Source: Cucumis sativus (Eukaryota > Streptophyta > Magnoliopsida > Cucurbitales > Cucurbitaceae). Taken from it: 64,000 bases of DNA. Positions 33,422 through 47,805 of this stretch are shown here, one piece after another. The DNA lies in NCBI RefSeq assembly GCF_000004075.3, contig NC_026657.2, forward strand, positions 29,172,408 through 29,236,407, written 5' to 3'. Within the stretch, counting starts at the first letter, position 1, and every line of letters begins with the position of its first letter. The notes beneath the pieces are model-generated. The model was given only the letters and a program-made list of their open reading frames with translations, ran no database searches and was not told where the DNA came from. The position numbers and the translations under genes are program-made.

Positions 33422-34137
33422 ATTTCAGAAAAGGAATCAGTTGCCGTCGCCGGAACAAAATATAACAAGGAGGGGAAAGAAAAGGATTAGTGAAAGCCAT
33501 TGTATTGCATACCCATCTATTTATAGAAACAAATTTCGGCAAACCACCGACCTATTATTATATGCATAATTTTGTCACATCATACATTTGAAACCTACAA
33601 ACTGGTGTGCTGCCACAACCTTCAAAATTCTATTTCACAAGTCAAGACAACACGTTCATATCACATTCAATAAATTAACTTCAATGGTAATAAAAACCCT
33701 TATATGTATAAATGTGAATTCTGAGACAGAAAATATTGAATAAATTATTGTTGTATGTAACTTCTAATTGACACCTTCACCACATCTTGTTTAAACATAA
33801 TTCCAACATTTCCTATAATTTATATATTAGTTTCTATCTTCGATCAATCCATTAATAATTACATTTTTCTTCCAAATTATATAAGTTTTTATTTTAAGAT
33901 TATAATTAGTATAAGGTTATATAGCCATTCATTTATCTATTTATTTTGAAGATTTTTTTTATGACATAAAAATTGTAACTAGTAATTAACTACTCTTCGA
34001 ATAATAATAGATGGTTTAAAAAGATTAGTCAGATCCTAGATAGAGAGTCAAAAGGGATACCACGAACGTAATCTAAACACGGATACGAAGATTACTTATT
34101 CGTTTCTCATTGGATAGTCGAGTAGAGTTATTTATAA

Positions 34138-34272
34138 ACTTTTTCTGTACGATGCACTTACGGTTACTTAAGAAGATCAAGATGTGATCGTTTATGTTTT
34201 CTAACGGTTGAAGTTATAGACTTTTTCTCTACGATGCACTTACGGTTACTTAAGAAGATCAAGATGTGATCG
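34138..34272 (+). repeat. Direct repeat of a 53-bp segment, period 82 bp
   Basis: The segments 34138-34190 and 34220-34272 are identical except for one base (CTGTACG versus CTCTACG). Both run from ACTTTTTCT through GATGCACTTACGGTTACTTA to GATGTGATCG. The 29-bp spacer between them is unique. Near-identity in otherwise diverged DNA points to a recent event. Confidence 0.9.
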
Positions 34273-35761
34273 ATTAACCTTATTTTCTTAATAAAAATTA
34301 ACCATTACATGTTTTCAGTTACATGCAGATTAGAGTCTATATTTTTTCTTTAATTGAAAAATAATTAAGTAGTATTGCATGTTTTTGGTTACATGGCAAT
34401 TTAAGTCAGTAGTCGTTTTATGAACATAACCAAAACTCTCTTTCATTTATTTATTTATTTCGTCGGTGATGTGATTCATTACCGACTCCTTCACCCCATC
34501 ATATATACTTTCCCTCTCCAATAATAGTATAAGTTTTCTTTATCATTCTTCCAATCAAACTAATATTAATGTCTTAAAATAATATTATTTTAACGAAGAA
34601 GGGACGTTGTAAAGGTAGATCAAACCATGCATTGTGAAAACAGGTGATGATGTGGGGTTAATGGGAAATGAAACGTTTGAAAAGAGAATCTGCTTTTTAG
34701 CAAAGAAAGGGAAGGAGGGGTCACATGGTATTTGAAAATGGTATAAACGGAGGGGAGGAAGAGATGGTTTGGGGGATGCATGATTTACAAGTGTTCAACT
34801 TATTTTCATTCACTCACATGCACTGTCCCCTCCCTTTAAACGCATACTTACAAAACCCTATCTCTCCACATCTTTCTATCCCTCACCCTTTCTCCCAACA
34901 TTCACTTTCATTTCATTAATAGGTGCACATTATTATCTCCATTTTTTGTCATCTAAATTCCAAATGAATAAAATAACGTAGTTTACCTCACTTATTAGGA
35001 ATAATAAAAAAAAAATGACCGCCATCTATCAGTGGTAGAGTACTGGCGAGTGCGAGGAAAAGTGCGAAGGAAAGCGTGAATACAAAAGATCAGAGGAAGA
35101 GTTGATCTAGCCTGAATACAGAATTCACATTGTTTCTTAATGCGAAGCTCATAAAAATGTAACAACATTGGTAAAAAGAAATGGAGCGTTATACACCAGG
35201 TTACTTGGGAAAAGGCGTAAGAAAAGGAGGTGGTGGTGGACATGATGGGTTTTGTGAGTTCTTGAATAGGACAAATTAATTAGGCCACACATATAAACGA
35301 CACTCAACAACACTCCAATTCCCAATTTGCTTCTTCCCAATATGTCATCGTCTTCTGTTCATATTGATGAAAACTTGGTGCATACCCCATGCATACATGC
35401 TTCTCCATCTCTCTCCCATACAAGACAAAATATAAAATTAATATTTTGAAAATACATGAACCCAAATTGCACGAAAATTGAATGTACAAGAAACAAATAA
35501 AATATGAAACAAAACTAAAGTAGTAAGTATACTGACAGAAACCAAACCAAAAGTACTTTTTGCTGAAATTCTTATTGATTTTTGGTTAATCGGACATAAT
35601 GCGAGCGTTATGAGTTAAAAAAGTAGGCCTGAGTTATGAGGCCCACCATTCTGTATCGCCACCTTCACGCCAAATAGTCAAGTGGGCCGTACATATGGGC
35701 TTAGGAGCGTTGGAAGTGGGTTCTTTTTCTCTAATGGCCCATCTAGCCTCCTTGCTTATGA

Positions 35762-35823
35762 ACATTCTTAAAAGTCCACATAATCCAAATATACATTCTT
35801 AAAAGTCCACATAATCCAATACA
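35762..35823 (+). repeat. Two tandem copies of a 31-bp unit
   Basis: The unit ACATTCTTAAAAGTCCACAT plus AATCCAAATAT occurs twice in a row, and the second copy decays only at its last few bases. It is intergenic and carries no obvious signal. Confidence 0.85.
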
Positions 35824-38800
35824 TAATTAAAAATTAAAACTTTACTTTTACCTAATGTCTATTTTATATATTATGTTTTCGATGACCAAAGAAAGGTTTG
35901 AAAATTTAAAAAAAAAAAAAATCTGAATTATTATTTTGATTTTAAGATTTTTTTTTAAAAAAATTAAAAGCAAAATACTTACCTACTCAAATAATTTTAA
36001 CTTTTTAAAACCATATACTTACCGTTTAAAACATTAGTTATAGAAGTGCATTAAAAAAAATTATAACATAGTTCAATTCGATAAGACATAAACATAATTG
36101 GATTGTATAAAACTAAACCAAATTAAATGACCGACTTAGCCTAAATCAAATTGATACAAAGATTGAGTCATTTTTATCAAAATTCTAAAAGAATCAAACT
36201 TAATCCAATTTAGGGTCGTGTAGGAAAAACTCAATACATATTATTTCAATATTTTGTATAATTAATAGAGTAAAAGGTAAAAATGTGGAAGCTAAACGTT
36301 ACTATTAAAGTAAATCCTCTGATTCTTTCTCCATACTAAATCCTTCAAAAAGTTTAAAAGAAGAAAGTTTTTTTTTTTTTTTTTAATTCACACATGTATC
36401 CATAAATTATCTTTAAAGCATTGGATGAAACCCTAAAAAAATTGTCATCTCTTTTAAGAAATATCTCTAGAAAATATAATAGGAAGATTGTATTTATAGG
36501 AATAGAATGAATTCTAACTTTTTCAAATTACGTGATTAAATCTAACCTCATAAAAGATTATAGACACACAAAAAGTTAAAATAAAAAGAGAAAAAACAAA
36601 AAAGGCAGCCCATGTGGGTACGTGAAGTGCTACTATCATTAATGTCTTAGTCTAAATTGTAAAGAAGGTATTGACATGAAGGGTAGTGGGGGCCTTAGGC
36701 CAAATATTCACAAAACCCCAATGGGTTCATTGGTAGAGATCAATTTAATTCACCCTAATGCTTCTACATTTTTAACTATTCAATCCATTACTTCCTCGAC
36801 ATATCATATCCTATCATCTCTAAAAGAAAAAAAAAAGAAAAATTAAATTGATACAATATTATCTAAAAAAGAAGTCACCTTTAAGTCCTAACACAAAAAT
36901 TTATCTCTGTCTGCCTTTTACATCATCAAAAACAACAACCATTAACCCCTCTTTTCTTTTTCTTTAATCTACTGTGTCGTTAAGCTTTTGATATCTTTTA
37001 TTACTATTATTTGTTTAAAGAGATCTTGATATAGTTTTAGTATATATTGTTATTATACTCAACATTCTCTTTGTCTTTGATTTAATGGAAAATGTTGAGT
37101 ATATGTGCATGTGAGAGACAGTATATATATATATTTATATATACACTATTTAGTAATCAAAACAGATGAATAGATAATTAAATAGTTAATGAATGATATA
37201 TGTTTTAGGGTATCTTTAACCAACAACAAAGAGATCTATGTTATGGTGACTTTTCAATGACATTAATTATATGTATGATGAATATAAGTTATATTGAAAA
37301 ATATTGAATATCAAAAGAGGTAAAGGAAAATAAGAAAGTAGGCTTTTACGATAGAAGTAATGAGTAAGTTTGTATGTATTTATCACGTGTTTAAAAAATA
37401 TTGTAAACTTTTTATCTTTTATCTTCTTTTCTTTTTTTTGTCCTTAACAATCTTCCCCTAACTTTTTATATGAAGAAACAAACCGATATAACCGAAGATA
37501 ATGCGATGTCCAAATTCAGTTTGATGACGCAATACCGTGCTCCAATCTTCCCCTGAATAAGAAAGACGCTCGTTTAAAGTGTGACATATTTATTTTGTCT
37601 TTTTATTTTCGAGAAAAAAGTTGGAGAAAAAGAGAAAAGATCGCATGTTTTTATCGTTAAGAACAACGACATAAATGCTTCACATATGACATATCTCGAT
37701 AAACTAGTTATATCATAATATCCACTTTGAATATATGTTCACTCATGATTTTGTTTTTCATTAAAAAAAAAATTCCTATCGATAAAGATATATAATTGCT
37801 CTTACTTTCCTACAACTACATGTTTTTAGTACAAAAATTACGAGGTAAATGTCAATTATTGATGAGCTAATTACTTTACTTTGATTTAATTGTAATTATC
37901 ATAACACATCGATCGGATAAAAGTTTATGAATTTATCAATCGGAAGTCACCATTGTTATATTAATGTGTTGTAGCTCTTGTTCTTTTTTTTTTTTTTCAA
38001 AATTAGAATACATGTTAGTTTATATCCTTAGAAATCAAATGATTGCATTAGTTTAAACCCTAAAGTATATATATAAAAAGAAAATACACACTTCTATGTA
38101 TTTTGGTATTTTATTTGAGCAGTATCACGTTAGAGATATAATTTAAGTTAATTAAACCTCTAAATCTCTATAAACCAATCTATTCTTAAGTTTTGTAAAA
38201 AGTGGACCATGATTAGAGAGAAAATGCATGGATTGTTGTAAAAGAAAATTTTCTAACTAAGAATCCAACTAAATTAATTAATATTAATATAAAAATTATG
38301 AGTATAACTAATGCAATTAAAACTTTAAATTAACAGAATTATTAGTTTAATTTAGTATAGTTTTTTTTTTAGCTTTAATACGACAACTACATTTCATTGT
38401 ATTTCCCCTTTTTCTGAGTCTAATTCATTAGGCCCATCTCTCAATCTCTAACCTATTAAATTTGAATTGATATCCCTAATCAATTCAGTCAAACAATAAA
38501 GACAAAATGTAAAAGACACCCTGTCCAAATCATGGACTCATTTCTTTTTTCTTCTTCTTTTCTTAGATTAGTATAAAATATATGACATATCATATCCAAA
38601 ATCAAAATATTACTAAATAATAATACAATGTAAAGAATATTGTTGTTTATAGGAAAATTGAGGGAAAAACCTCAATTGGATGGTTTTACTATAATTTCTA
38701 AATAGAATTTTAGAAATTGGATATGGTTGAAAATTAAAATTATAAAGTATTGACAAAAATGTTTCTCTCTATAATGATATTTGTTTGCTGTCATTTTAGA

Positions 38801-41800
38801 AAATATAAAAAACATCTGCCCAATTAAATTGTTCGATTAATAGATAAACTCGAATATTTTATTTAGGTGAGTACATTCATAGTACTCACGTCATCGTATC
38901 AGATAAAAAAAATATAACCATTCTGAATAATGTAGTACAAAATGGAAGTTACAGAAAAGCTCATAAAATGTTCGATTGATTAATTATTACAAAAGTCAAT
39001 AAACAAAAAGAAAAAAGAAAATATTATGGATTTTGCTATATTTTGTAAATAGTTTCAAAACGAGAGAAGAGATATAGATAATGACAATTAGATAAATTGC
39101 TTCCTCATACACAATCAAAATAACAAACTCACCACTAAATAATACGCTGAATGAGATCATCATTCATTTTCTTTCATTAATATAGAATGTAATGCTTCAT
39201 TCCAAAATAATAATCAATATAAATTTTAAAAACATATACATATTAACATACTCCTAATGTTTAAATAGATTCTTGAACTATGACTTTCGTCTCTAGATAT
39301 CTTTTAGTTGTACTAAAAAAATTCGTAAAACATTTATAGATGAGAAATAATTATTCAAAAAGTTAATAACTTTAGACATGAATATAAAGTACATTTTAAG
39401 TCAGAAAGCTAAAAAAAGATTACCATGATGTATGTTTGGGAAGATAAATGTAAATGAGTACGATAGGTATAGACTGTTAGAAAAGATTGATTTTGAATTG
39501 TAAGAAAAGAAGGAGGGAATCAATTCACCAATTGAGAAATGGTAAAGATCTGAAAGTGTTGTTTCATTTTCAGTGAACTGTAAAGTTAGAATCAAAGCAA
39601 AGCATTAAGCCCCAAAACCCTAAATTTTAACAAACACACACATATATATAGATCAAATCCAACCACATGTTTCATCCATTGTTATTACCCAAGCATTTCA
39701 AATTCTCTCCCCATTAACTCATTACCTCTCAAACGATTCTCTAATTTGAAAACGAAACTTCAATCTTCATATTGTTTTTTTTAAACATTTGGAATTAATT
39801 CAATGAATAACAACAACAACAACAATATTGTCAACTTGATTCTCCCTTACACAGATTCTAATTAATCCAAGAACAATGAGTTGTGGATTGTGACTGAAAT
39901 GGATCTCCCACTCAACTTGAGAAGATGACTTTAGTTTTTTTTTTTCCCCTTCTTTTAATATGATCTATACTTTATTATTCTCTCTTTGTGATATGATTTG
40001 AATCACTCATTCATAGACAGTCACCCCTTCAAAGCTACCTATAAAGATGAAACTTGAGACATTAAATTCACATGTCTCAATTTCTTTATTACAACTCCTA
40101 TCACAACACTCAACTGGAAAATTTAAACTTTTTTTGCTTATTGGTTACATTTCAACGTTGATATACATAGAACAATTAAAAAGATGAACCCGACACATAT
40201 TAAAGTAATGCACGTATAATAAAAGTATTATTGTATTCCTAGTTTATTATTTATGTATTTTATGAAATTAGTGGTAGTTGTTTGTTTAATATATTAAAAC
40301 AAACTCAATTGACATTAAAGATGCATTCAAAGCAATCACCTAACCCAACCAAATGAACTAAATAATCTCTAGTTTTCTCTAGCTCTTAGTGTCTCAATCC
40401 CCACACGTTTATGACATCTATCATAAAGTAATGTCTATATGTGAATAATTAGATGTTGCCAAATATGAATTATTCTCTATATGGTGACTAATGTTTTTTA
40501 TATATATAAACACTATAACTACTCTTATAATTGAGTAGAAACATATGCTATTAATGGGATCAAATATTAAATTATAAGATGAAGAAATTGGGTTGATGAA
40601 GGGCTGAGCACCAAAAGGAAAGATATTGCAAGACGAAGGGAAGATGATAAAATTAGGAAATGAAATAATGTGATGTTAGTGGTGAATTAGAGTTGACACA
40701 AACAGGTTTCTTCCAGTGTTTTGTATATGTTGAATCATGATTTGATATCTAAATTGGAAAGATCATGTGTGGCCATGATGGAAAAAAAAAAAAAGGCTTT
40801 GTTGTCCACTAAATTGTAGATGTGTACGTATTGATATTAAATTTCTATCTGTCATGTGAAAATTGCATTTTGATCTAATTAATTTAAAATACATGTTAAA
40901 TTACCTGTATAATTACTTCTATTTTTTCTACCAAGTGTGTCTATATAGTATTTAATGCATCTTTAATCTTTTAATTTTTTTTCAAATCTAATAATTTTCT
41001 AAAAGCTTAAAACTTAAAAATGTAAAAATAGATCACTTAAGTTTTACGTGTATGTTTAATAGTCTTATGAAAATTTTAAAAGGTTGAAATAGGTCAAAGA
41101 CCAACTTAAATAAGACAAAACGTTAAGAGCTTATAATTATTAGACAAAATTTAAAGTTGAGATTTGTTAGACGAGACACAAAATTAAAAATCTATTTGAC
41201 ACAAAATTTACAAAGTTAAGAGTTAAAAAGCCTAAAATTAAAATTTAACATTGAGAATATATTACGTAGGATTGAAACAAACACGTGATTCGGTATCTCA
41301 TACCTACCTATTATGACTAGATTATACCAAAATATTTAAAAGGATGGAAGCCTAAGAAAAGAATCTAAACCCTAAACTCAATATATCCATAAATTGGAGA
41401 GTTTGATATCAACAACTAGTTACAATCAATATCTCACATAAATAATCATAAATAGTCATCAATACAATATAATTAAAAATATTAATAGTACTATTTATAA
41501 TTTATTTAGATAATAACAAGATATTTATAACGTTTATTTTGATCGTAAAAGTAAACATAATCGATACTGATGTTTTAATACTTCAACAATTAATATAGAA
41601 TTAGGGCTTAGGCCATTAGTATAATTCATTACTAGTTGAAATATCTTCATATACCTTTTTATGTTTGTTATTTCTTTTTCTCATTGCATGTGTCTAAAAC
41701 GAAATTCTCTTATAATAGAAGGAGGATTCTCTACGATAATTGATATTAAAAAATGGGTGCTTTAGCTCATTTAGCATGTGGGTGTGTGTGCATATGGTTC

Positions 41801-43582
41801 TACAAAAAAAATAGTTGTTAAAATTTTATGATGGTGACAAGAAATTAAAATCTCCCATTTCAACATATATTCCAAAACATTCCTCCTATTTTCATAGTTG
41901 ACCAAGCCCATGTCAAGGTATCAATTAATAATCTAACTTGTCTTTTCCCACCAATTTAGGGTTCAAAATTCCGTACTAAAAAACTTAGTAGTATATAGAT
42001 TAATTAAGGTCAAAAATTAAATTATTGAGTCCAAAATCTCACAATCAATATCATATTCATTTCATGATGATGAAAATATAGAAATATTATATCAAGTGAA
42101 CTAACTGGTTATTGCTGATTTTGACTAAAATGATGATGATTTATAAAAGCAATTATTCAATTATAAGAAAATAAATGTTAGGGATATAGACTATATAAAT
42201 GATAACAATAAAATATATAGAAAAAAGGATAGGATTCTACAGAATATGAGTGATGGCGTTGGACTGTGAAATATAGCGATGATGCAAAATAACACATTTT
42301 TTGTATTTGACAATTTGGAAATATGAACACAGCATGCAGAAATTAAATATCAGAATACTTTTCTTAGAGTTGGATTAGAAGAGTATTATTAAAGTAAAAG
42401 TTTTTGGTTCTTAAAACTTTTTTCGAACCTTCCCTTTTTGTACCTAAATTTTTATTTTTATTTTTTAAAAAATGCATAATGCTTATTTTGTTCTTTATTG
42501 TTATCTTAAAATAACATTTTCAAAAGGTTTCAATTGATAAAAATTAGTGTTCTATTAGATTTTTCAGTAAACATAATAGAAATTTTGGAATGTCTAAGCT
42601 TTCCCTGAAATAGATGTTTTAAAATTTTATCTGTCAGAAAAAAGAAGACAGAAAATGGAAGGATAAAATAAACTTATTTTAATTAAGTACTGTTCTATTT
42701 ACATTTTATAGAAACTTAAGTATATTAGCTGTGTTTTAAAATAATTGGGTCAAATCATATCAAATTTCTATAATATTGAAATTAAATCATAAACGTAATT
42801 AGTTATAGAAATTAGAGTGGAACCCTAAAAATTAAACTTAAAAGCTAGACATATTAGTTTATTTTAATTTATCGTGTCCTATCGTAATATTTTTGAATAT
42901 TGTTATTTAAAATAATTTTTTGAAAAAAATGAACAGTGTTTAAATGATTGAAAACTGAAATGAGGAAGTCGGCATGACAATGGTGAAAGAATAGTGATGA
43001 AGAAATACTCAAAATTTTCGGCTGGGTCTAATTTTCTGGTGAGAATAATGGCGTTTGGTTATCTTTTTTCTTTTGGCGAAAGTCCAATGCTTCATTTTTA
43101 ATGGCAATGAATGGCCCCCCCACCCTCTAACCAAATGCAAATTTCCATTGGCAAATAAGAAAGCTACAAATTAAAACAGCATATTGAATAACTATTCCCT
43201 TTTTAAATGACGTTTCTGCTAATTTTAGGGTCCTCCAAATTTATTTCATGAAACTATATTTAAAACTAAAAGACACCAATAGTCCCTAATCTGTCACAAA
43301 ATACTTACGAAATATTGAAATTGAGGGGGTATGTGTGTAAAATATAAAAAATAAAAAGAGCATTAAAACAAATGGGAAATTGGAGATTTATAAAATTATA
43401 ATGATTGCAACATGCAAAGAAGAGAGTGAAAAAGGGAAGGTGTGTGTTGACTGTTGAGAGTTGAGAGTTGAGAGTACAGAATTGAGGTCTCTATTTAAGG
43501 AAGTCCAAACCCAAGCACTCCTTCACCAAAATCCCACACACTTCCATACATCTCTCTCTCTAAACCCCAATACTAAAGAAAG

Positions 43583-46500
43583 ATGAAAACAAATAATCAG
43601 TTGGAAAAGATCAAAAGAGATCAATTATCAGAAGAAGATGATCAAATTTGGGTTTATGATTCTTCTGTTGATCATAAAGGAAACCTTCCCCTTCGTGCTT
43701 CCACCGGCGTTTGGAAATCTTCCCTCTTCATCATCGGTATAATTAATCTTTGTTTTTATTATTCTGATTAATTATAAACAATAAGAAGAAGAAGAAAAAA
43801 CCAACTCCACGTAATGTCTAAACTGATGATATATATCTTTACTTTCTTCTGATTTTTCTTCACTGCATAATCCATGTATTTCACTTCTAAACCTCATCAA
43901 CAAATACCCCATTCTTTATTTTTTATTTAATACGTCAAGTTGTTTGAAATTCTTGCTTTTCTTTTTTCTTTTTTAAGAAATTTATTAATCTCAAGTGGAT
44001 TATTCCTCGGAAATATGCTATATATTCAAATAATGAATGCTTTTCTATTAATTCTATGTTACGTTTTTCTTTTATTATTTTATAATATCCTTTTTCCCTA
44101 AGGTTTCTAGATTTACAAACATCATTAACCGATATATAATAAATCTTTTTCATTTCAACCTACCCAAGTTGGGCTGTCTTTCTTTTCTGAAGTGCAGAAG
44201 TTCTTGACTTAATTAATTAGGAGAAGGATTATAATTAACTGATGAAGCTAATCATACTTAAAGATTAAACACATCAAAGTGTGTTGGAGCCTCTGCTGTC
44301 TTAATCTTTTCATTCCACTGTTCTTAATTAAAGTCTTCAAATATTCTTATTCCGACAAACATCATAAAGAGAACAACAAATATCAACCAAATTTTTAGTA
44401 AGAGTCAATGTTAAGTTTTTGGGAAAAATGCTTTTTTTTTTTTTCTTGTTCTTTATTCTCAAGGTTTTTAGTTTATAAATTTCAAAATATTGCACTTTTA
44501 CCAAACTTTGACCTAATCTCTTTGGTCCTTTTACTATCAATATTTAATACTTTTTATCTCTGAATTTTAAATGTATTAAGTTTTAGTTAAAATAATTTTG
44601 ATAATGATAGAAAATTAGTCACAATTATTTTAGTATCTAGTGAAAATCAAGTTTAAAAAAAAGTTCAAATTTTGAAACTTAAACATAGTTTTAAACTAAA
44701 AGAAAAAAAAATTAAGAATATAACATTTTTCAAATTTAGTAGTCAAATCAACACAAAACTATAAATTTAGATGAAAGATAAAAAAAGTAAACTCAAAAGT
44801 AAAAAAAGTATTTATCATAAAGTTTTATTATTCGTCAGCATGAAAAAATAATAGTTTGGAACTTTATTTAATTATTTAGGTGGAGAAATTGAAATAGAGA
44901 TTGATGGATAGAGCATTTTTTTATTATTAAAAAAAACTCATTTTCACCCTCTCTTTATTAAGAAGAATCTTGGATATGACTAGCGATTAGATTTTAACTT
45001 TTCTCTATTCTTATTTCAACCATTCAAAAAAAGAAAAAAGAAAAAATAAAACCCAATAATTTCTCTAAACAAAGGTATCCATTTATGACATCATGTAAGC
45101 ATAATAGAATAATATGCTAAAAAATACAATACTTTTAAATCCATCTCCCTTACCTATTTTTGTGCATTCTAATTTGGTATATGAAAAATTCTTTTGCATA
45201 TCATCTTTTAAAGTATTCATGTGCGTCTGACAAGAGCATGATACATAAGGCACACATTTCTCCTACCATTGTTACTCAACTAAAAGGCAAGAAAAATGAG
45301 ACATGATCATCATTGGCCTATTATATATTTATGGATTTTTTTGTGTTGGATGGATATTTGCAGCTATTGAGTTCAGTGAGAGGTTGAGTTACTTTGGAAT
45401 AGCAACAAGTTTGGTGATATATCTTACAAAAGTCATACATGAAGATCTTAAAACAGCAGCAAGAAATGTGAATTATTGGACAGGTGTCACCACTTTAATG
45501 CCTTTGTTTGGTGGTTTCTTAGCCGATGCTTATTTGGGTCGTTTCTCCACTGTCCTCATTTCCACTGTCATTTATCTTTTGGTAACATTTTCCCCTCTCT
45601 TTTCAAATGAAATCATATTTAAATATCAGTGATGATAATTGGATGCATTTGGTAAATATATTTTGATATTGGATGTGTAAACAAAACAGGGGTTATCTTT
45701 GCTTACATTGTCAACTTTGGTACCAAGTTTAAAGCCATGCGGTGGTGAAACATGTGAGGAGCCCAGAAAAGTACATGAAATTCTATTCTTCACAGCAATT
45801 TACTTGATCTCCATAGGAACTGGAGGCCACAAACCATCTCTGGAGAGTTTTGGGGCCGACCAATTTGACGACGACCACCCCGAAGAAAGAAAGCAAAAGA
45901 TGTCGTTTTTCAATTGGTGGAACTCTGGTCTTTGCGCTGGTGTTATCTTTGGAGTGACTTTAATTGTGTACGTTCAAGAACATGTGGGATGGGGAATGGG
46001 TGGCGTGATTCTCACTTCGGTTATGGCTATTTCTCTTGCAATATTCCTTCTTGGAAGGCCAGTTTATAGGTTCAGGGCACCATTAGGAAGCCCTTTAACT
46101 CCTCTGCTTCAAGTTATTGTTGCTGCTTTTAGGAACAGGAAATTGGGTTACCCTCCAAATTCTTCTCAACTTCATGAAGTTCAAAGTGGTGATAAGTTTC
46201 AGGGGAGGCTCTTGTCCCATACCAAGAATCTCAAGTAAGACCTCACCCTACACACTTACCATTTACTTTATTCAATCCTTAAGTTTAAAAAGTTAATTAA
46301 TTTGTTGGTAAAGCTTTATTAAAGGAATCTTCAACTAGATGAAAGGAAAAGAGAAAAGAGAAGAGATTTTTCTTTTTTTATAAAGCCAACGGTTTAAGTG
46401 CTACTCATTCACCAAAGATAAAGTCACCCCTCCCCCCACTAAAACTTTTTTTAAGTGTTAAAATAGAAAGGAAAAAAAAAGTTTGAGGTCACAAACTTAT

Positions 46501-47532
46501 ACAATGGTTATGATTTCAATAATATTAAGTTAAGTTGGAGGATTCAATCTTAACATTTGTATACAGCTATGTATTTGATTTTTGAAATTTGTCAAAAAAA
46601 AAACTTAGTGGCTAATCCAAAAGATTATGAAAAGAAATTAATGTGATCATGTGGGGTAATCCAAAAGATTGTAAATGTACAGATTTTTGGACAAAGCTGC
46701 GATTGTTGATGAGAGAGATAATTCAGAAGAGAAACAAGGAGCATGGAGGCTTTCAACTGTTACAAGAGTGGAGGAATTAAAGCTCGTCCTAAATATGATC
46801 CCAATTTGGATTACTTCTTTACCATTTGGAATCTGTGTTGCACAAGCATCCACATTCTTCGTTAAACAATGTGGAACACTCGACAGAAAAATTGGAAACA
46901 ACTTTGTTATCCCTGCATCCTCCATGTTCTGTTTGTCCGCCATAGGCATGATCATCTCTGTCGCCATCTACGACAAGCTCCTCGTTCCACTCCTACGAAA
47001 AATCACAGGCAACGAACGAGGCATTTCCATCCTCCAAAGGATAGGAATTGGAATGGTTTTCTCTTTCACCACCATGGTCGTCTCTGCCCTTGTCGAGCGA
47101 AAGCGACTTGACCATACCACCCATCCAATGAACGTCTTTTGGTTGGCCCCCCAGTTTTTTATAATTGGAATTGGAGATGGATTTGCTCTTGTGGGACTAC
47201 AAGAGTACTTTTATGATCAAGTTCCTGATTCTATGAGAAGCCTTGGGATAGCGTTTTATCTAAGTGTCAATGGTGCGGCAAATTTTTTTAGTAGTTTCCT
47301 CATAACAATTGTGGATCAGATCACTAAGAAGAGTAGTGGCAAGAGTTGGTTTGGGGATGATTTGAATAGCAGCCGTTTAGATAATTTCTATTGGCTAATT
47401 GCAGGAATTGTGGCTGTTGATCTGTGTGTTTATGTGTTCTTGGCGCGTCGTTATACATATAAGTCTGTGCAGAAAACCACGGTGGCTGATTGCCACGACG
47501 TCAAGGGTCGAGACGTTAGTTCAGCAGTTTGA
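43583..47532 (+). CDS. NRT1/PTR family (NPF) transporter, probably subfamily 5
   Basis: Four exons (43583-43736, 45364-45581, 45690-46234, 46683-47532) join in frame to 588 residues, normal for an NPF protein with 12 membrane spans. The proton-coupling ExxER motif is intact as EFSER at the start of exon 2. The family block GGHKPSLESFGADQFD lies in exon 3, and FFNWW follows it. Exon 4 carries the C-terminal half, with PIWITSLPFGICVAQASTFF, APQFFIIGIGDGFALVGLQE and FYDQVPDSMRSLGIAFYLS. NPF members move nitrate, peptides, hormones or glucosides with protons across plasma or vacuolar membranes. Substrate cannot be read from sequence. The N-terminal VYDSSVDHKGNLPLRASTG is typical of NPF5-like proteins (inference). 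Intron 1 is long (1.6 kb). A broken copy lies about 8 kb downstream. The gene is convergent with the glyoxal-oxidase-like gene. Confidence 0.95.
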
Positions 47533-47805
47533 AAAAGATTCACGAAGTTATCTATTATTGCTTTTTAGTAACTTATTATTTTGAGAAAAAAAAGGTTTGC
47601 TTTTCCTTTTCTAATTATGTGTATGTGAAGGCTTTTAGACTTGTAGTTAATCTAGATGTATGTAATTTTTCGTCCTCGTAAAAAAATTTAATAGTAATTG
47701 AATTCAACAATATTGATTAAATGTTTGAGCAGAGAACATAAACTTACATTTATTTTTACATTTGTTATAATATAAATATTGAAAACAAAAGTGTTAAAAA
47801 TATCA

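Larger units (their letters stand above)
33422..43480. other. Gene-poor, AT-rich 10-kb region
   Basis: I read both strands and found no coding region that I can support. Open frames are short and AT-driven. Two short tandem duplications are noted separately (34138-34272 and 35762-35823). The stretch 34988-35340 is less AT-rich than its surroundings, but its longest open frame begins at TTG and has no known motif. I recognised no conserved miRNA sequence, transposase or reverse transcriptase. The right end contains the NPF promoter. Confidence 0.5.

Noticed and set aside
35149-35340. 63-codon minus-strand frame with a signal-peptide-like start
   Set aside because: The first codon is TTG, an in-frame stop lies just upstream, and there is no known peptide motif.
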